Shown piece after piece: positions 1 through 12,017 of a stretch of DNA of 64,000 nt. A model generated the notes under the pieces. That model saw only the letters and a program-made list of their open reading frames with translations, ran no database searches and was not told where the DNA came from. Location: positions 11,991,918 to 12,055,917 of the forward strand of contig NC_092091.1 in assembly GCF_045679555.1 (NCBI RefSeq). The letters run 5' to 3'. The translations under genes were made by a program, and so were the position numbers. How positions within the stretch are numbered: position 1 is the first letter of the stretch; every line of letters starts with the position of its first letter. This DNA comes from Salvelinus alpinus. Taxonomy: Eukaryota > Chordata > Actinopteri > Salmoniformes > Salmonidae.

Positions 1-290
1 GAGTAAAAGAAAAGATACCTTAATAGAAAATGACTCAAATAAAAGTGAAAGTTACCCAGTAAAATACTGCTTGAGTAAACGTATTTGGCTTTAAATATAC
101 TTATGTATAAAAAGCAAATGTTGTTGCTCAAATATACTTAAGTATCAAAAGTAAAATAATAAATGCTTTTAAATTCCTTATATATAGCAAACCAGACAGC
201 ACCATTATACATTTTTATTTACGGTTAGCCAGGGGCACAGTCCAACACTCACACTGCAACACCCAGACAATTTACAAACAAATAATTTGT

Positions 291-445
291 GTTTAGTGAG
301 TCCACCAGATCAGAGGCAGTAGAGATGACCAGGGATGTTCTCTGTTTAGTGAGTCCACCAGATCAGAGGCAGTAGAGACAACCAGGTATGTTCTCTGTTT
401 AGTGAGTCCACCAGATCAGAGGCAGTAGAGATGACCAGGGATGTT
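291..445. repeat. 53-bp minisatellite, about 3 copies
   Basis: A unit beginning gtttagtgagtccaccagat repeats at 291, 344 and 397, a period of 53 bp, with one or two differences per copy. The rest of 1-640 is AT-rich and I see no gene in it. Confidence 0.9.
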
Positions 446-669
446 ATTTTGATCAGCTTGTGAATAGGAACCTTTTGTTTTCCTGCTAAGCATTCAAAAT
501 GTAACGAGTGCTTTTGGGTGTCAGGGAAAATGTATGGCATAAAAAATACATTATTTTCTTTAGGAACGTAGTGGAGTAAAAGTTGAAAAAATATAAATAG
601 TAAAGTAAAGATACCCCAAAAAACTCCTTAAATAGTCATTTGAAGTATTTTAACGTAGATATTTTACAC

Positions 670-1260
670 CACTGGTAATTCAGTCATATATTATTCATCC
701 AAGAGTAGTGTCCTGAGGAGCATCTACCTATCGCATTCTCCATGCCACTGACACTTTCACTGATTTCACTCTGAGCTGCAAAATAGTCTGGATTTGCTTC
801 AGAGAATGGCTGAGAGACACTGGTTGGTTCTGATTCTCTATAGTCCTCTCCGTCAGGTTGTGTTTTGATCATTTCAGTTGTAGTACTGGGTAGAGTGTCT
901 CTGTCGGTTAGAATGCACCTCTAAATCTTCTGTCTGAAGACTTTCCCCAAACAGCACATTATCACGTTTCCTCCATCTTGTGACCGTTGTTAATGTAACT
1001 TTGTAGGAGTTCTATAATAAACATTTTAAAAACTCTGCAATCATTGCACCTATACAGTGCTTCAGTGAGTCCTCATGTGCACTTTCAGATTGACGCCAGT
1101 ACTGAATACTTTTGTCTTTTCTCTCCTGTGTGAATCTTCATGTGCATTGACAGATTACCAGCAATGCTGAATCCTTGAGAAGCATCCAGCTGCAGATTAT
1201 GCGGTCTGAAGCTGCCTGTCTCAGATGGTATTTTTTGCATCTCAGATGGTATGCAGTCTG
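670..1260 (-). pseudogene. Decayed C2H2 zinc-finger gene fragment
   Basis: Positions 684-890 on the minus strand encode a stretch (SEPTSVSQPFSEANPD, then FAAQSE) almost the same as residues encoded at about 2225-2345 in the neighbouring zinc-finger gene. It breaks off after SGMEN. Further left, at about 1060-1190, the minus strand still shows zinc-finger linker and helix remnants (for example the complement of cctgtgtgaatcttcatgtg) without an open frame. I read this as a local partial duplication of the adjacent gene, or the remains of its lost C-terminal fingers, now not coding. Confidence 0.6.
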
Positions 1261-1644
1261 AACTCCAGCCGTAACATAGTAAACATTTTCTTGTGTCCCT
1301 CCGTTTTGTATGACATTACATTTCTATGTATGAATTTGTGTCGGTCCCTCCAATTCGTGTGATATTAATTTAATTAATATATGTTACAAATGTGTGGCTA
1401 ACGTTAGCTAGCTGGCTACATGTCAGTAGCTCTGGTTCAGGGCGTTATGTTAAGTATCGTAGTGGTAAAAGTTGGGAGAGTTAGCGGAGTATAAATTGGC
1501 TACAGTAGCTGGCTACACTTGCTAGCTAGCGTTAGCTAGCTCTCTGTCAGGATTCGACATCCTGTCTCAGCTCATATGTCTCACAGTGTGTGTCCTGAGA
1601 AGGTATCTGCTGGAGCCAGAACCTATTGGAATCCTTTGCCACAA

Positions 1645-2941
1645 TCAGGGCAGCGATATAGATAATCCTGTGTAAATTCTAGTGTGTGTTTTCAGATCAC
1701 CGCTGGTGCCGAATCCTTTGTCACAATCAGGGTGATACAGTTGTTCTCCCGAGTGTCTCCTCGTGTGTCTTTTCAGACCACCGCTAGTGCTGAATCCTTG
1801 GCCACAATCACAGCAGCGATATGGTTTCTCCCCTGTGTGGATCCTCATGTGCTCTGTCAGTTTACTGTTACAGGAAAAATATTTACTACAAACATGACAA
1901 GAAACATTAGCTGCAATGTGAGTTTGGAGGTGATCTTTCTTACTTTCTGTGGACTCCATACTTTTCCCACAGACACCACATTGATGATCGTTATCCCCTG
2001 TATGGGTTTTAACATGTCTAATTAATGTACTCGTGTAATTAAAAAATTTGCCACACACCTTGCAACAACAGGGAGAAGCAAAACTTTGCCTGTGTGATTT
2101 CAGATGGGACAACTGTGTGGATGTGCTGCCCATAGTAGTGATACAGGAATTTTGCCCTTTTACCATATTTTTTCTCTTTGATTTGACTGGCTTAAAACCT
2201 ATCGCAGGTCCTCCATTCTCCATGCCACTGACACTTTTACTGTTTTCACTCTGAGCTGCAAAACAGTCTGGATTTGCTTCAGAGAATGGCTGAGAGACAC
2301 TGGTTGGTTCTGATTCTACATAGTTCTCTCGGTCAAGTTGTGTTTTGATCAGTTCGGATGTAGTACTGGGTAGAGTGTCTCTCTCTCCGTTTTCTTCCTT
2401 TTGGGTTTGATAGAGATGTGAGGGGTGAGTTGGGTACTCATCACAGTCACTTTTCACATAGGCGGGAGTGAAAATGGAGTCTATGGTATCTGCCTCAAGC
2501 CCTTGAAGCTGCTCTTCTTCCCGACTGGTCCCGATTTCCTCCGGTTCCTCTTTTATCTGTGTGGGCTGTGGGTCCTCCTGCCTCAGACTGGTGTTCCACT
2601 CTTGATGCTCAGGGAGAACCTCCACTTCAGAGACGGAGAGAGAGTGGTCTGGAGGAAGAGAAGCGAAAGGAAGAAACTGTTAACTCAATGCTGACTCACT
2701 TTGGCATTGCTCCTTTTGTCCAATAAAATTATGATTTAGTAAGTAAGACAAACGTACCGAGTAACACACCTGCCCTGCGTAGCTTTATCTCAGGTTGAAG
2801 AACTATGTCGAGCAGCCTTTGTAGACGGACAACTTCCTCCTGATACTCTATTATAGTTTTTTCAACGACCCCGAATATCTCATCGGCAGCATATGTTAAT
2901 CTCTCGTTGAGAAAAACCCTCAACAACTGTATGTTAGACAT
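1645..2941 (-). CDS. C2H2 zinc-finger protein, salmonid multicopy type
   Basis: Two coding exons, 2770-2941 and 1645-2648, join in phase (172 + 1004 nt) to give 391 aa. Exon 1 encodes the helical N-terminus MSNIQLLRVFLNERLT, which starts very many salmonid zinc-finger proteins; its donor is GCAG/gtgtgt and the exon 2 acceptor is tcctccag. Exon 2 opens with an acidic linker (QIKEEPEEIG) and then four fingers of C-x2-C-x12-H-x3-H form (KVCGKFFNYTSTLIRH, QCGVCGKSMES, SCHVCSKYF, YRCCDCGQGF). The next finger (LYHPDCDKGF) has lost its first cysteine spacing, and the frame then shifts and stops after RIYTGLSISLP. In another frame the following bases still read YRCPDCGKGF, so the protein is probably truncated by a frameshift. 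It is likely a DNA-binding nuclear protein, but its target cannot be read from the sequence. It could be a gene with a shortened finger array or a young pseudogene. Confidence 0.72.
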
Positions 2942-3599
2942 TTTTACTTTTTAGATAACGCGAGTTGCTAGCTAACGTCTGGGTTGTTTTCGTCACTAAT
3001 GTAACACCCCTGATGAATGATTAACACAGTCACAAAGTCATAATTGTGGCTAAACTCCGCTTATTGCTACAATTTATGTTATTAAAAACGTATTTTAAAT
3101 GTAACCCTACTCTTAAATGATTACCAAAAATAACATTTTGTAGCCAATTATGTCTTTGTGGCTGTAATATCGGACTTTGTGGCTATGCTATCTAGTGGGA
3201 ACCCGTTGTTTTCATCATGTGCAGCATCAGCGACAAAGACATCCGGTGACAATAAATAATATGCGCTCTTGTAGTAAACGAGTAAATACATTTCTCTATC
3301 GCCACCTGCTGGAGTGGAGTTTGACAAAGGTTTGGCTTATCAGCGGTGGAACCTGTTGAAATGATAGTTTACTGACAAAACACATCCTCCTTGATTCGTT
3401 GAGAAACATAAACAATAAAACAAAACAATAAAAGTACACCATTAACAATAGATTAATAGCATTTGAGAAAATGTATAAAAAAAATGGTCCAGTGATAATC
3501 CTATCAACTACAAGAGCCTTATTTAAATTCAACTGCCAAACATTTCAATGTCTCCAATGTTTCATAATCGTACAAAACGGCCAGAGCACAACAAATTGG

Positions 3600-4760
3600 C
3601 CAGTGTTCCCTAGTGTTGATTTTTCAGTGTAACGTTTTTCAGTGTGGATTCAGGTGTTACATTGAGACTGTAAGTGTTAAATTAACACTCAGTGGTGTAA
3701 AATAACCCCAGTGTTGGTGTAAATAACCAGTGTTGAGTGTGATTGTGTCAGCGTTACTCTGTGGAGAGTAAAACACTCCCACCATTATCAGATTTCCCAG
3801 CATGCTCAACTGCAGGGAGACATTTTTGTTTTTAATATCTGTGTTTTAGCATGTACATTTCTTGATTGATGAATCTTATGCTACACAAAGATAAATAACG
3901 AAAAATATCTGAACTAATCCAATCAGTTAGTTTGATTTATTGCACCCGTTACTGAAATGGTTTAGGTAGCCTCCTCACAATGTTCTTAACCCTGACAGTC
4001 ATTCTAAATGCAGGTTGCAGGTGAATAAAATTCAAACTGTTGGATATCCTAACTCTGTCTGAATTCCAATAGGAATTACAGATCACTTTGCAAGCCATCC
4101 TAATGTGACTTGCATGCCTGATGTAGCCTGTAAACCAGGAGGTTCCTAACACTGTGTTAGGGTAAAACTTGGCCATTAAAGTAAGGCCTTTAATAATACA
4201 TTGTCCTAAAGAGTTACATTTTAATTATAATGTATGCCTAGAAACTGATTTGGTAAGGTCCACAGTCTGAAAATGAATTAATTCAACACCCATGTCCCTC
4301 TCACTAACAAATAGTCATGGATGGTAACTCTACAATTTACTTGAAAAGGCAAGGCACACTGGGGAGTTATATTGGAGGCTTGGCTTAGTAGGGGGGGGGG
4401 TGACTTTCAATGTGTTGTTTTTGGCCATCTGTGAGTGGAAGTACAAGTTTAAGTGGTATACAGTTATGTTAAAGTTTGAATTTGTTTGCTGCCAGTCCTG
4501 AAGTATTTGTAAATATGTACATAAGTGCATGTGGCATAAGATACATATAAATATTATTGTAATATCCTTAATCAAACATTGCATAACACCATTGGTGCAA
4601 ACTTTATACACTACCTAGTGTTAAAAATACTAATGTGATGTGTTAATTACCTAACACTGACAAAGTATAACAGCGTCAGCAGTGTTCATTTAACATTGGA
4701 AGATGTGGACCTGTATAGACACTGGCCCAGTTTTAAAAATGCAACACTGTCCGAGTCATA
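3600..4760. mobile_element. Candidate non-autonomous DNA transposon remnant
   Basis: Both margins are dense in the motif gtgtta/taacac: 3605-3760 has cagtgttggtgtaaataacc and related steps, and 4605-4760 has the reverse-oriented counterpart (ctagtgttaaaaatac, aacactgacaaag). The interior has no open frame above 100 codons. The pattern suggests degenerate terminal inverted repeats, but no exact ends or target duplication could be fixed and I cannot assign a family. Confidence 0.35.
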
Positions 4761-6797
4761 TATTAAGACACTTAACATGTTATTCTGTCTACTTTTCCCT
4801 CATAGTGAATATTGGCATCAAGCTCATAGAGGTAATAACAAAAAAATTATAGGATTGTCTCTGATCCTGTAGACACCAGAGGACCCATAAGCACAAAGTA
4901 ACCAATATTGTGAACACTACTTTAGCAACACAATCCCTTGGTTCTTCAAACCTTAAAAAAGGTTGATTTACTGTCAGGGAATGCATCTTTAAACTGCAGG
5001 TATGCCTCTCTCAGGTTGCACCGCAACAGTAGTTTTAAGACTATAATTTGCCCTTCAAATAAAGACACATCTTTTCCAACTGTCATCGCTTATGTACCAA
5101 CTTTCCATTGTTTCCTTTGAGTCCTGTGAAACTCCCTTAACTTTGGGACAGGTAAAATCCTATGCGTCTGTCATTTTTTGGGCTTTCTGGGCCATAGCCT
5201 TTTATTTGCCAAACTCTTGTACTATCTTTCGGATGGTCCAGAGTTAGTGCCGAAATAATTTGTATTTTCCTTTTGCAATACGCACATTTTTGCTTCAACT
5301 GGGCAAATCCTTTCAATGCCACTTTCCTGCCTCATGTCAAACAGTGACAGGCGATCCATTTCCTTCCTCATTGTATTTTGGATTTAGCTCAACTTCCTTT
5401 TACTGTACTTTCTGATGGTTTCAACAACAAAAAAATGTGTATCGGAGATTCCCCAATAGAAGACATTAATTGACATTTACAAGCTCTTGCTCAGTCTTCA
5501 TTCTGATTGTCATGGCGATTGTTCAACTGGTGCATGACCTGTGGAGAACAATAAAAGATGAAGAGACCCAGCAAACTGCATTGTACAGTTTGCGCCCATT
5601 TAAATTATTTGACTATTTCAAAATGTTTTGATGACCCAACTGGCCTGGTTTACACATGGTCCTCAGGAAGCTTTTTACAACAAGGTGCACAAATGCTAAA
5701 CCCAGGTACAAATGGAGCAGAGGGGAATGTTGAAACTAAGGTACCGAAGATTAGATTCAAATGTGCATTGGTCTCAAAAAAAGCTACACCTACTCTATGA
5801 AAATCCACAAGGTTGTTTAGCATATAGTATTGAGCTGTGTGTTAGAAATGCCGTCTCAAAGATATGATGTAGTTGTAATATTTGAATTCGTTGTAAAACC
5901 ATGTAATGATGTCAGTCATAGCTGAGCATGGAGATGCTAGTCTATGACATATCAATCGGGCGGGTATATAAAGTATTCTCGAGTGCCAGATGCATGTCAG
6001 AGTGGTGGGATAAAAGGTACATTTAAAGCTTGAGTTGTCATATTTTAATAATTTAACTGTTAAACAAACCAATTCATTTCTTTAGCATTCAAGTAAATAC
6101 ACAACATTTTCCGATATGATACCGATAAACACTTAAAGAGCTTCAGCTAGCCACTTAAATCGAGAGATCGTTTACAGATTTACAATGTAGCCTAGTACTT
6201 GAGCTCAAGTTATCCCAACAAAATAAAATACCGTATCTGAGAAACAATGGAGAACAACAATACTGAACTCTTCTATGCAGCAACTCATACATTTTACATG
6301 TTTAAAAACAAAGTCTATTTTTCAGTGTGATGTTTCAGTAGGGTAAACCACATTTGAGGTATGTATTACTCAAAAACAAAACCATATTTTGGCAGGCCGT
6401 AACCATTGATTAAAAGCTGGCTTCCAATAGGCTTGCCCATGCCCAGAGTTCACCACCTCATTAAAAGGAGTACAATATTTCCAAGCTAAACAAATAATGA
6501 TAAAGAGAGACTCTCCTGTGCACACAAACAATGAATAACTGGGGGGGGGGCAGTCCTCCTGTGGCAGAAGTGAAGGATTCAGTTCTTCAAAACAACACAA
6601 ATTCAAGTATCTTCTTCATTGCTTAGGGGAGAGAGTGCTGGACAAGCATGTCTTCAAAAGGGATGTAAGGTGTACTCTTCTAACAGTCTTGGCAGTTACA
6701 GGTGAACAGCAGTCAGACCTGACTAGCCAGATAGCGGGTCAAAACTCAAAAGCCAATCAATCACGTTGACCTTCTGCTGCAGCTTGGGGATTCTACA
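4761..6797. other. Intergenic stretch without a recognisable gene
   Basis: No reading frame here resembles a known protein on either strand. The sequence has runs such as a ten-base G tract at about 6541-6550. It lies between the zinc-finger gene and a Tc1-like element downstream of kxd1. Parts of 4930-5800 look like old transposon sequence but could not be classified. Confidence 0.5.
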
Positions 6798-7992
6798 CTA
6801 AATTACCAAAAGTATGTGGACCTTCTCGTCGAAAATCTCATCCCAAAATCATGGGCATTAATATGGAGTTGGTACCCCTTTGCTGCTAGAACAGCATTCA
6901 CTCTTCTGGGAAGACTTTCCACTAGATGTATATTGCTGTGGGAATTTGCTTCCATTCAGCCACAAGAGCATTAGTGAGATCGAGCATTGATGTTGGGCGA
7001 TTAGAACTGGCTCGCAGTTGGGGTTCCAATTCATCCTGAGGTGTTCGATGGGGTTGAGGTCAGGGCTCTGAGCTGGCCAGTCAAGTCCTTCCACACCGAT
7101 CTTGACAAATCATTTCAGCATGGACCTCGCTTTGTGCACTGTCATGCTGAAACAGGAAAGGGCCTTTCCCAAACTGTTGCCACAAAGTTGGAAGCACAGA
7201 ATCGTCTACAATGTCATTGTATGCTGTAGTGTTAAGATTTCCCTTCACTGGATCTATGGGGCCTAGCCCGAATCATGAAAAACAGCCCCAGACCATTATT
7301 CCTCCTCCATCAAACTTTACAGCTGGCACTATGCATTGGGGCAGGTAGCATTCTCCTGGCATCTGGCAAACCCAGATTCTTCCATCAGACTACCAGATAT
7401 GAAGCGTGATTCATCACTCCAGAGAACGCATTTCTCCTGCTCCAGAGACCAATGGTGGTGAGCTTTACACCACTCCAGCTGACGCTTGGCATTGCGCATG
7501 GTGATCTTAGGCTTGTGTACGGCTGCGCGGCCATGGAAACCCATTTCTTGAAGTTCCCAACGAACAGTTCTTGTGCCGACGTTGCTTCCAGAGGCAGTTT
7601 GGAACTCAGTAGTGAGTGTTTCAACTATTTTTTAAACGCTACGTGCTTCAGCACTCGGTGGTCCCATTCTGTGAGCTTGTGTGGCCTACCACTTTGCAAC
7701 TGAGCCGTTGTTGCTCATAGACGTTCCCACTTCTCAATAAGAGCACTTACAGTTGACCGGGGCAGCTCGAGCAGGGCAGACATTTTATGAACTGACTTGT
7801 TGGAAAGGTGGCATCCTATGACGGCGCCATGTTGAAAGTCACTGAGCTCTTCAGTAAGGCCATTCTACTGGCACGGTTTGTCTATGGAGATTGCATGGCT
7901 GTGTGCTCGATTTTATACACCTGTCAGCAAAGGGTGGTGCTGAAATAGCCGAATTCACTACTTTGAAGGGGTGTCCACATACTTTTGTATAT
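6798..7992 (-). mobile_element. Tc1/mariner-like transposon, inactive
   Basis: The ends are inverted copies of caaaagtatgtggac (left, from about 6806) and gtccacatacttttg (right, to about 7989), typical of a salmonid Tc1-like family. The minus strand keeps transposase pieces: MRNAKRQLEWCKAHHHWSLEQ with the first catalytic-region motif WSDESRF (7329-7544), and [15 protein letters not shown] (6858-7094) with the catalytic Glu context. The frame is broken repeatedly between them, so the copy cannot make a transposase. It lies just downstream of the kxd1 3' end. Confidence 0.88.
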
Positions 7993-8027
7993 AGGAGTAT
8001 CTAATCTACAGCTACTGAGCCAACCCT

Positions 8028-8143
8028 CTACTCTGCAGGTACTAAGTAGAGCTCTAGGCCTGGGTTACAAAGGCTCTACTCCGCAGGTAATAAGTAGAGC
8101 TCTAGGCCTGGGTTACAAAGGCTCTACTCTGCAGGCACTGAGT
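8028..8143. repeat. 48-bp tandem repeat overlapping the kxd1 stop codon
   Basis: The unit runs ctctactctgcaggtactaa, then gtagagctctaggcctgggt, then tacaaagg, 48 bp, about 2.4 copies. The right-most partial copy (8122-8143) contains the last codons of kxd1 (Ser-Val-Pro-Ala-Glu) and its TAG stop; the other copies lie in the 3' UTR. Confidence 0.88.
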
Positions 8144-11039
8144 CCGGACCCTCATCTCTCAGCACGCCCATCTCAGGGCTAGGCAGGGCTGGGTCAGAGG
8201 TAGGCGTGTCGGCCTGCTCCTGGGAGAGGTCTTCAGAACAACGGCTCACGGTCGGGGAAATGACGTCGGGGCTCGTGTCACATGACTCTGTGCTCTGCTC
8301 CGACATGGCGGTGGTGATCGTCGCGGCAACGCTGGGCGGGATGAGATCAAACTCGTCGTCGTCCTCCTCCAGGACAGGCGACTCGTGGACGTCTATGGGG
8401 AAGAGGGAGAGACAGGGTGAGTCTCAGTCTAAAGTGGCCTCCATCTACACTCATTGTTTAAAAAACAGCACCTGTCTAATTTCTTTCCCATCATTTCAGA
8501 TAAAGGAAAGGAAGAATTAACGCCACTTAGATGCACCCTCAGAGAGGCACTGAGGAGAAGGACTTACTGTGGTGTCTCTCGTCATGTGTGTTTTGTCCTA
8601 TACTTTCTTTTTAATCTCAGCCCCTGTAGGAGGCCTTTTGGTAGTCCGTCATTATAAATTAGAATTTGTACTTAACTGACTTGCCTAGTTAAATAAAGGT
8701 TAAATAAAAAAGACATAAATAAAAGTAGATTGAATTCAGTTACTTGGCAATGTTTCAATTCAAAGTGTGATGTGTAGTGCTAACTAAAGGGCTCTACGCA
8801 AAGTCGTATACCATCTGTTCAAAACATTTCACAGCACACAAGTATGTAGAATTACATACAAAAAGACACTCCATTGCTGCGTTTACATTATGTTGTCTCA
8901 TCTTGTTAAGGCCGCAACACACAACAAAAAACACTGAAAAATGTATGATTAGCAACAATTTACAGTAAACAACATTTATTTGTCTGCCAATGTTGCGGTC
9001 ATGACTGTAAAATGTCAAACTCACTGCTGAAGGCCTCTGGGTACTGCTTGGCGATCTTGCCCTTTAACGTCCTGCGTGGACAGATAGAACCATGAATAAA
9101 TGGATTATGTAATCATTACAGAAGGAAACCAAGGTCAGAGCAATAATTGTGTGACTACTCCCATAAGCGAGTGTAAAAATTGGACAAGGGAGTGAGTGAC
9201 AAAGTTTCCATTCGTAGTCAGTATAAAGTTCGCTTAGAGGAAATCTACAATCCACCAAGAGTATAGATAATCCAATAAACCAGTTAAAAAAACAACCCCT
9301 TGCCCCTTATGCTTGGAACTTCATGTACAGTGCATTTCGATTCAGACCCCTTGACTTTTCCCACATTTTGTTATGTTACATACAGCCGTATTCCAAAATG
9401 GTTTACATTTTTTCCCCCTCACCAATCTACATACCCCATAATGACAAAGCGAAAACAGGTGAGACATTTATGCACATTTTTAAAACAGAAAACAGAAAAA
9501 CCTTATTTACGTAAGTAAATAGAAACAGGTGCATCCTGTTTCCATTGATCGTCCTTGAGATGTTTCTACAACTTGATTGGAGTCCACCTGTGGTAAATTC
9601 TATTGATTGGAAATGATTTGTAAAAGGCACACACCTGCCTATATTAGGTCCCACAGTTGACAGTGCATGTCAGAGGAAAAACCAAGCCATGAGGTCGAGG
9701 GAATTGTCTGTAGGGCTCCGAGACAGGATTGTGCAGAGGCACAGATCTGGGGAATGGTAGCAAAAAATGTATGTAGCATTGAAGGTCTCCAAAGAAAACA
9801 GTGGCTGCCATCATTCTTAAATGGAAGAAGTTTGGAAGCACCAAGACTCTTCCAAGAGCCTGGCCAAACTGAGCAATCATGGAAGAAGGGCCTTGGTCAG
9901 GGAGGTGACCAAGAACCCAATGATCATTGACAGAGCTCCAGAGTTCCTCTGTGGAGATTGGAGAACCTTCCAGAAGGACAACCATCTCTGCAGCACTCCA
10001 CAAATCAAGGCTTTATGGTAGTGACCAGACAGAAGCCACTCCTCAGTAAACGGCACATGACAACCCGCTTTGAGTTTGCCAAAAGGCACCTAAAGGACTC
10101 TTACCATGAGAAACAAGATTCTCGATCTGATGAAACAAAGATTGAAATCTTTGGCCTGAATGCCAATGCCAAGTCTGGAGGAAACCTGGCACCATCCCTA
10201 CGGCGTAGCATAGTAACTTCCCAAATACAGGTGTGCCAAGCTTGTAGTTTCATGCCTAAGAAGACTTGAGGCTGTAATCGCTGCCAAAGGTGCTTCAACA
10301 AAGTACTGAGTAAAGGTGTTTTTTATTTAATACATTTGCAAAAATGTCTGAACCTATTTTCAGATCTAGAGAAATGTTTAGGGGGTAAGGCCTGGGGTTA
10401 TTTTTTGTAGAGAATAGTGGGGCTAGAGGCCGGGTCTAGGGGTAGTCCATTGTCTTACGTAGAATGAGGCCATCTGTGGGAAGACAATGGGGGGTAGCCT
10501 AGTATTAGGCCAGGTCCATCACCTGATTCTCCTAAAGATGCTGTCCAAGTCTTTCTTCATCTCCACCAGGGTGCGCGTGTGAAGCAGGAAGTGTTCGTTC
10601 ATCTGCAGCAGCCGCACGTTGGACAGCCCGTTGAAGTTGATTAGCATCTCATTGGTCTTCTCAAAGCGGTCCAGCCTGGAAGAGGAGCAAATGATGAGCG
10701 AGATAAATAGGCTTAAATTAATGGTGTTAAATTTGTATCGTGCTGTGGCAAAGCTGTGCCTATTTTGCCATAGTCTACCCACGCTGACTGCTAACCAGTG
10801 TTGGTCTGTATGACTAACAAATCACAGTGAGTGCAAGGCCACCCATCAAGACCCCCTTGCAGACAGTCTGCCCTCTGTGAGAAATATCAATAAATCCAGC
10901 AGATGTACAATGTGGACTGTGCTGTAGTTCAGACTGTCACTCACATGTGCCTTTGGGCTTGGATGATGGCGTTGACATCCTCTGAGTTTACCATACTGAG
11001 CATTCTGTTACAGAACATTCCAGAGGCTGTGGGTTCCAT
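8124..11039 (-). CDS. kxd1: KxDL motif-containing protein 1 (BORC subunit)
   Basis: Four coding exons on the minus strand: 10945-11039 (start ATG at 11037-11039), 10523-10675, 9025-9071 and 8124-8392, total 564 nt, 187 aa. All junctions are GT-AG and in phase. The protein starts [20 protein letters not shown], continues with [20 protein letters not shown], and has the family motif K-K-D-L at residues 72-75 inside [16 protein letters not shown]. These blocks match vertebrate KXD1 closely (human is 176 aa). KXD1 is a coiled-coil subunit of the BORC complex on the lysosome surface, which recruits ARL8 and kinesin for lysosome movement to the cell periphery; this role is family knowledge. The C-terminus ([19 protein letters not shown]) is a conserved low-complexity Ser/Thr/Pro tail. 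The last codons lie in a tandem repeat. A Tc1-like element occupies intron 3 and SINE tails lie in two introns. The gene appears intact. Confidence 0.95.
8640..8712 (+). mobile_element. HpaI-type SINE 3' tail in kxd1 intron
   Basis: The block ataaattagaatttgtactt, then aactgacttgcctagttaaa, then taaaggttaaataaaaa is the conserved 3' tail of the salmonid HpaI SINE. The tRNA-like head is absent, so this is a 5'-truncated copy. It sits in the intron between 8393 and 9024. Confidence 0.8.
9326..10370 (+). mobile_element. Tc1-like transposon, degraded, in kxd1 intron 3
   Basis: The left end cagtgcatttcgattcagac, then cccttgacttttcccac, is a salmonid Tc1-like terminal repeat. The interior is a decayed plus-strand transposase region ([20 protein letters not shown], in frame pieces). 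The right terminal repeat is missing: similarity fades after about 10350 (tacatttgcaaaaatgtctg). The element shares its terminal family with the short element at 34425-34790. Its orientation is opposite to kxd1. Confidence 0.85.
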
Positions 11040-11310
11040 GGTGCTGGTGATACTGGAAAGCAATTGGAAAATAAATGCTACACCATTAACAGTGCTAATA
11101 CATGAATGTCAAACAACTAGGCTAACTAGCTATGCGTTTGTATCACCAAATACACCAAGATAGCTAACATAAATGTGAGCCTGTTACGTTAGGTAGTAGG
11201 CCTATCGTGATCAAGAATTGCTATGGGCATTGGCAAGATGCAAGGCTTATTGGGCGTTATCTATAACGTTAAATGTTTGCTTAGCCAGATAGATTTTTAC
11301 ATGGTTAGCT

Positions 11311-11392
11311 GTCGTTAACCCACTGTTCCTAGGCTGTCTTTGTAAATAAGAATGTGTTCTTAACTGACTTGCCTAGTCAAAGGTAAAAAAAA
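11311..11392 (+). mobile_element. HpaI SINE 3' portion in kxd1 intron 1
   Basis: The sequence gttaacccactgttcctagg carries the HpaI site GTTAAC (11314-11319) that names this SINE. It continues into the tail aagaatgtgttcttaactga and cttgcctagtcaaagg. The tRNA-derived head is missing. Confidence 0.85.
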
Positions 11393-11496
11393 AATGAATG
11401 TAAAAAACGTTAGCTGGTGCAGAATACTAGCTAACGTTACCTAACAAAGTAGAAAGACAGACCGTAGACAAGTTACGTTAGCTAACAATTACTTAC

Positions 11497-11660
11497 GACA
11501 GGTTCCAAACACGTTATATCCGTGAATTTTCTTCAACACTTGAACGGAACTATACACGTTTACATTAAGCTACTGTCAGTCACTTCCATAACTGAAGCTA
11601 GCTGCAATTTAGCAGGCTGTGGCAAAGAGAAACATTTCTTAGTTTGGGAAAACAGAACGC
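11497..11660 (-). promoter_or_regulatory. kxd1: kxd1 untranslated first exon and promoter region
   Basis: On the minus strand GGAACCTGTC/gtaagt is a strong donor at 11491-11496, so an untranslated exon begins at 11497 and extends right. The coding exon has a matching acceptor, ctttccag, at about 11053-11060, just before the ATG. The transcription start is not visible but should lie near 11580-11660. Only about 350 bp separate this from the sinhcaf poly(A) signal. Confidence 0.55.
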
Positions 11661-12011
11661 TACGCCGCACTTCAGTGCTGTGAAAAATGTGTATCACATG
11701 ACAGTAAATGCACATCAGTCATTTCCGGTGGAAAACTAAAGCTAGTTTAAATAAGATATATTTATATATCTTATTTGTGATGTTGAATTTACGATTTAGG
11801 GCGAGTGTAAGTGTTTTTATGCCGCGTTCAAGACAACTCGGAAACTCGTAAATATCCGATTTGGTTAACTCGTTTAAATAATCCGAGTTCTCTTGAATGT
11901 GGGACTAGATTTAGCCCTGAAACAGCATAAAGGAGCATGGCACGGCTTTTGGGAATATAATAATCATGCAAAAAAAAAAAAAAAAAACAGACTCAAACTC
12001 ACAAAATTACT

Positions 12012-12017
12012 TTTATT
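12012..12017 (-). terminator. sinhcaf: sinhcaf poly(A) signal AATAAA
   Basis: Minus-strand AATAAA is followed by a GT-rich stretch (ttttgtgagtttgagtctg) and then a run of about 18 T (the A run at 11970-11988), the usual order of poly(A) signal, cleavage site and U-rich downstream element. It would end a 3' UTR of about 2.9 kb. Confidence 0.55.
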
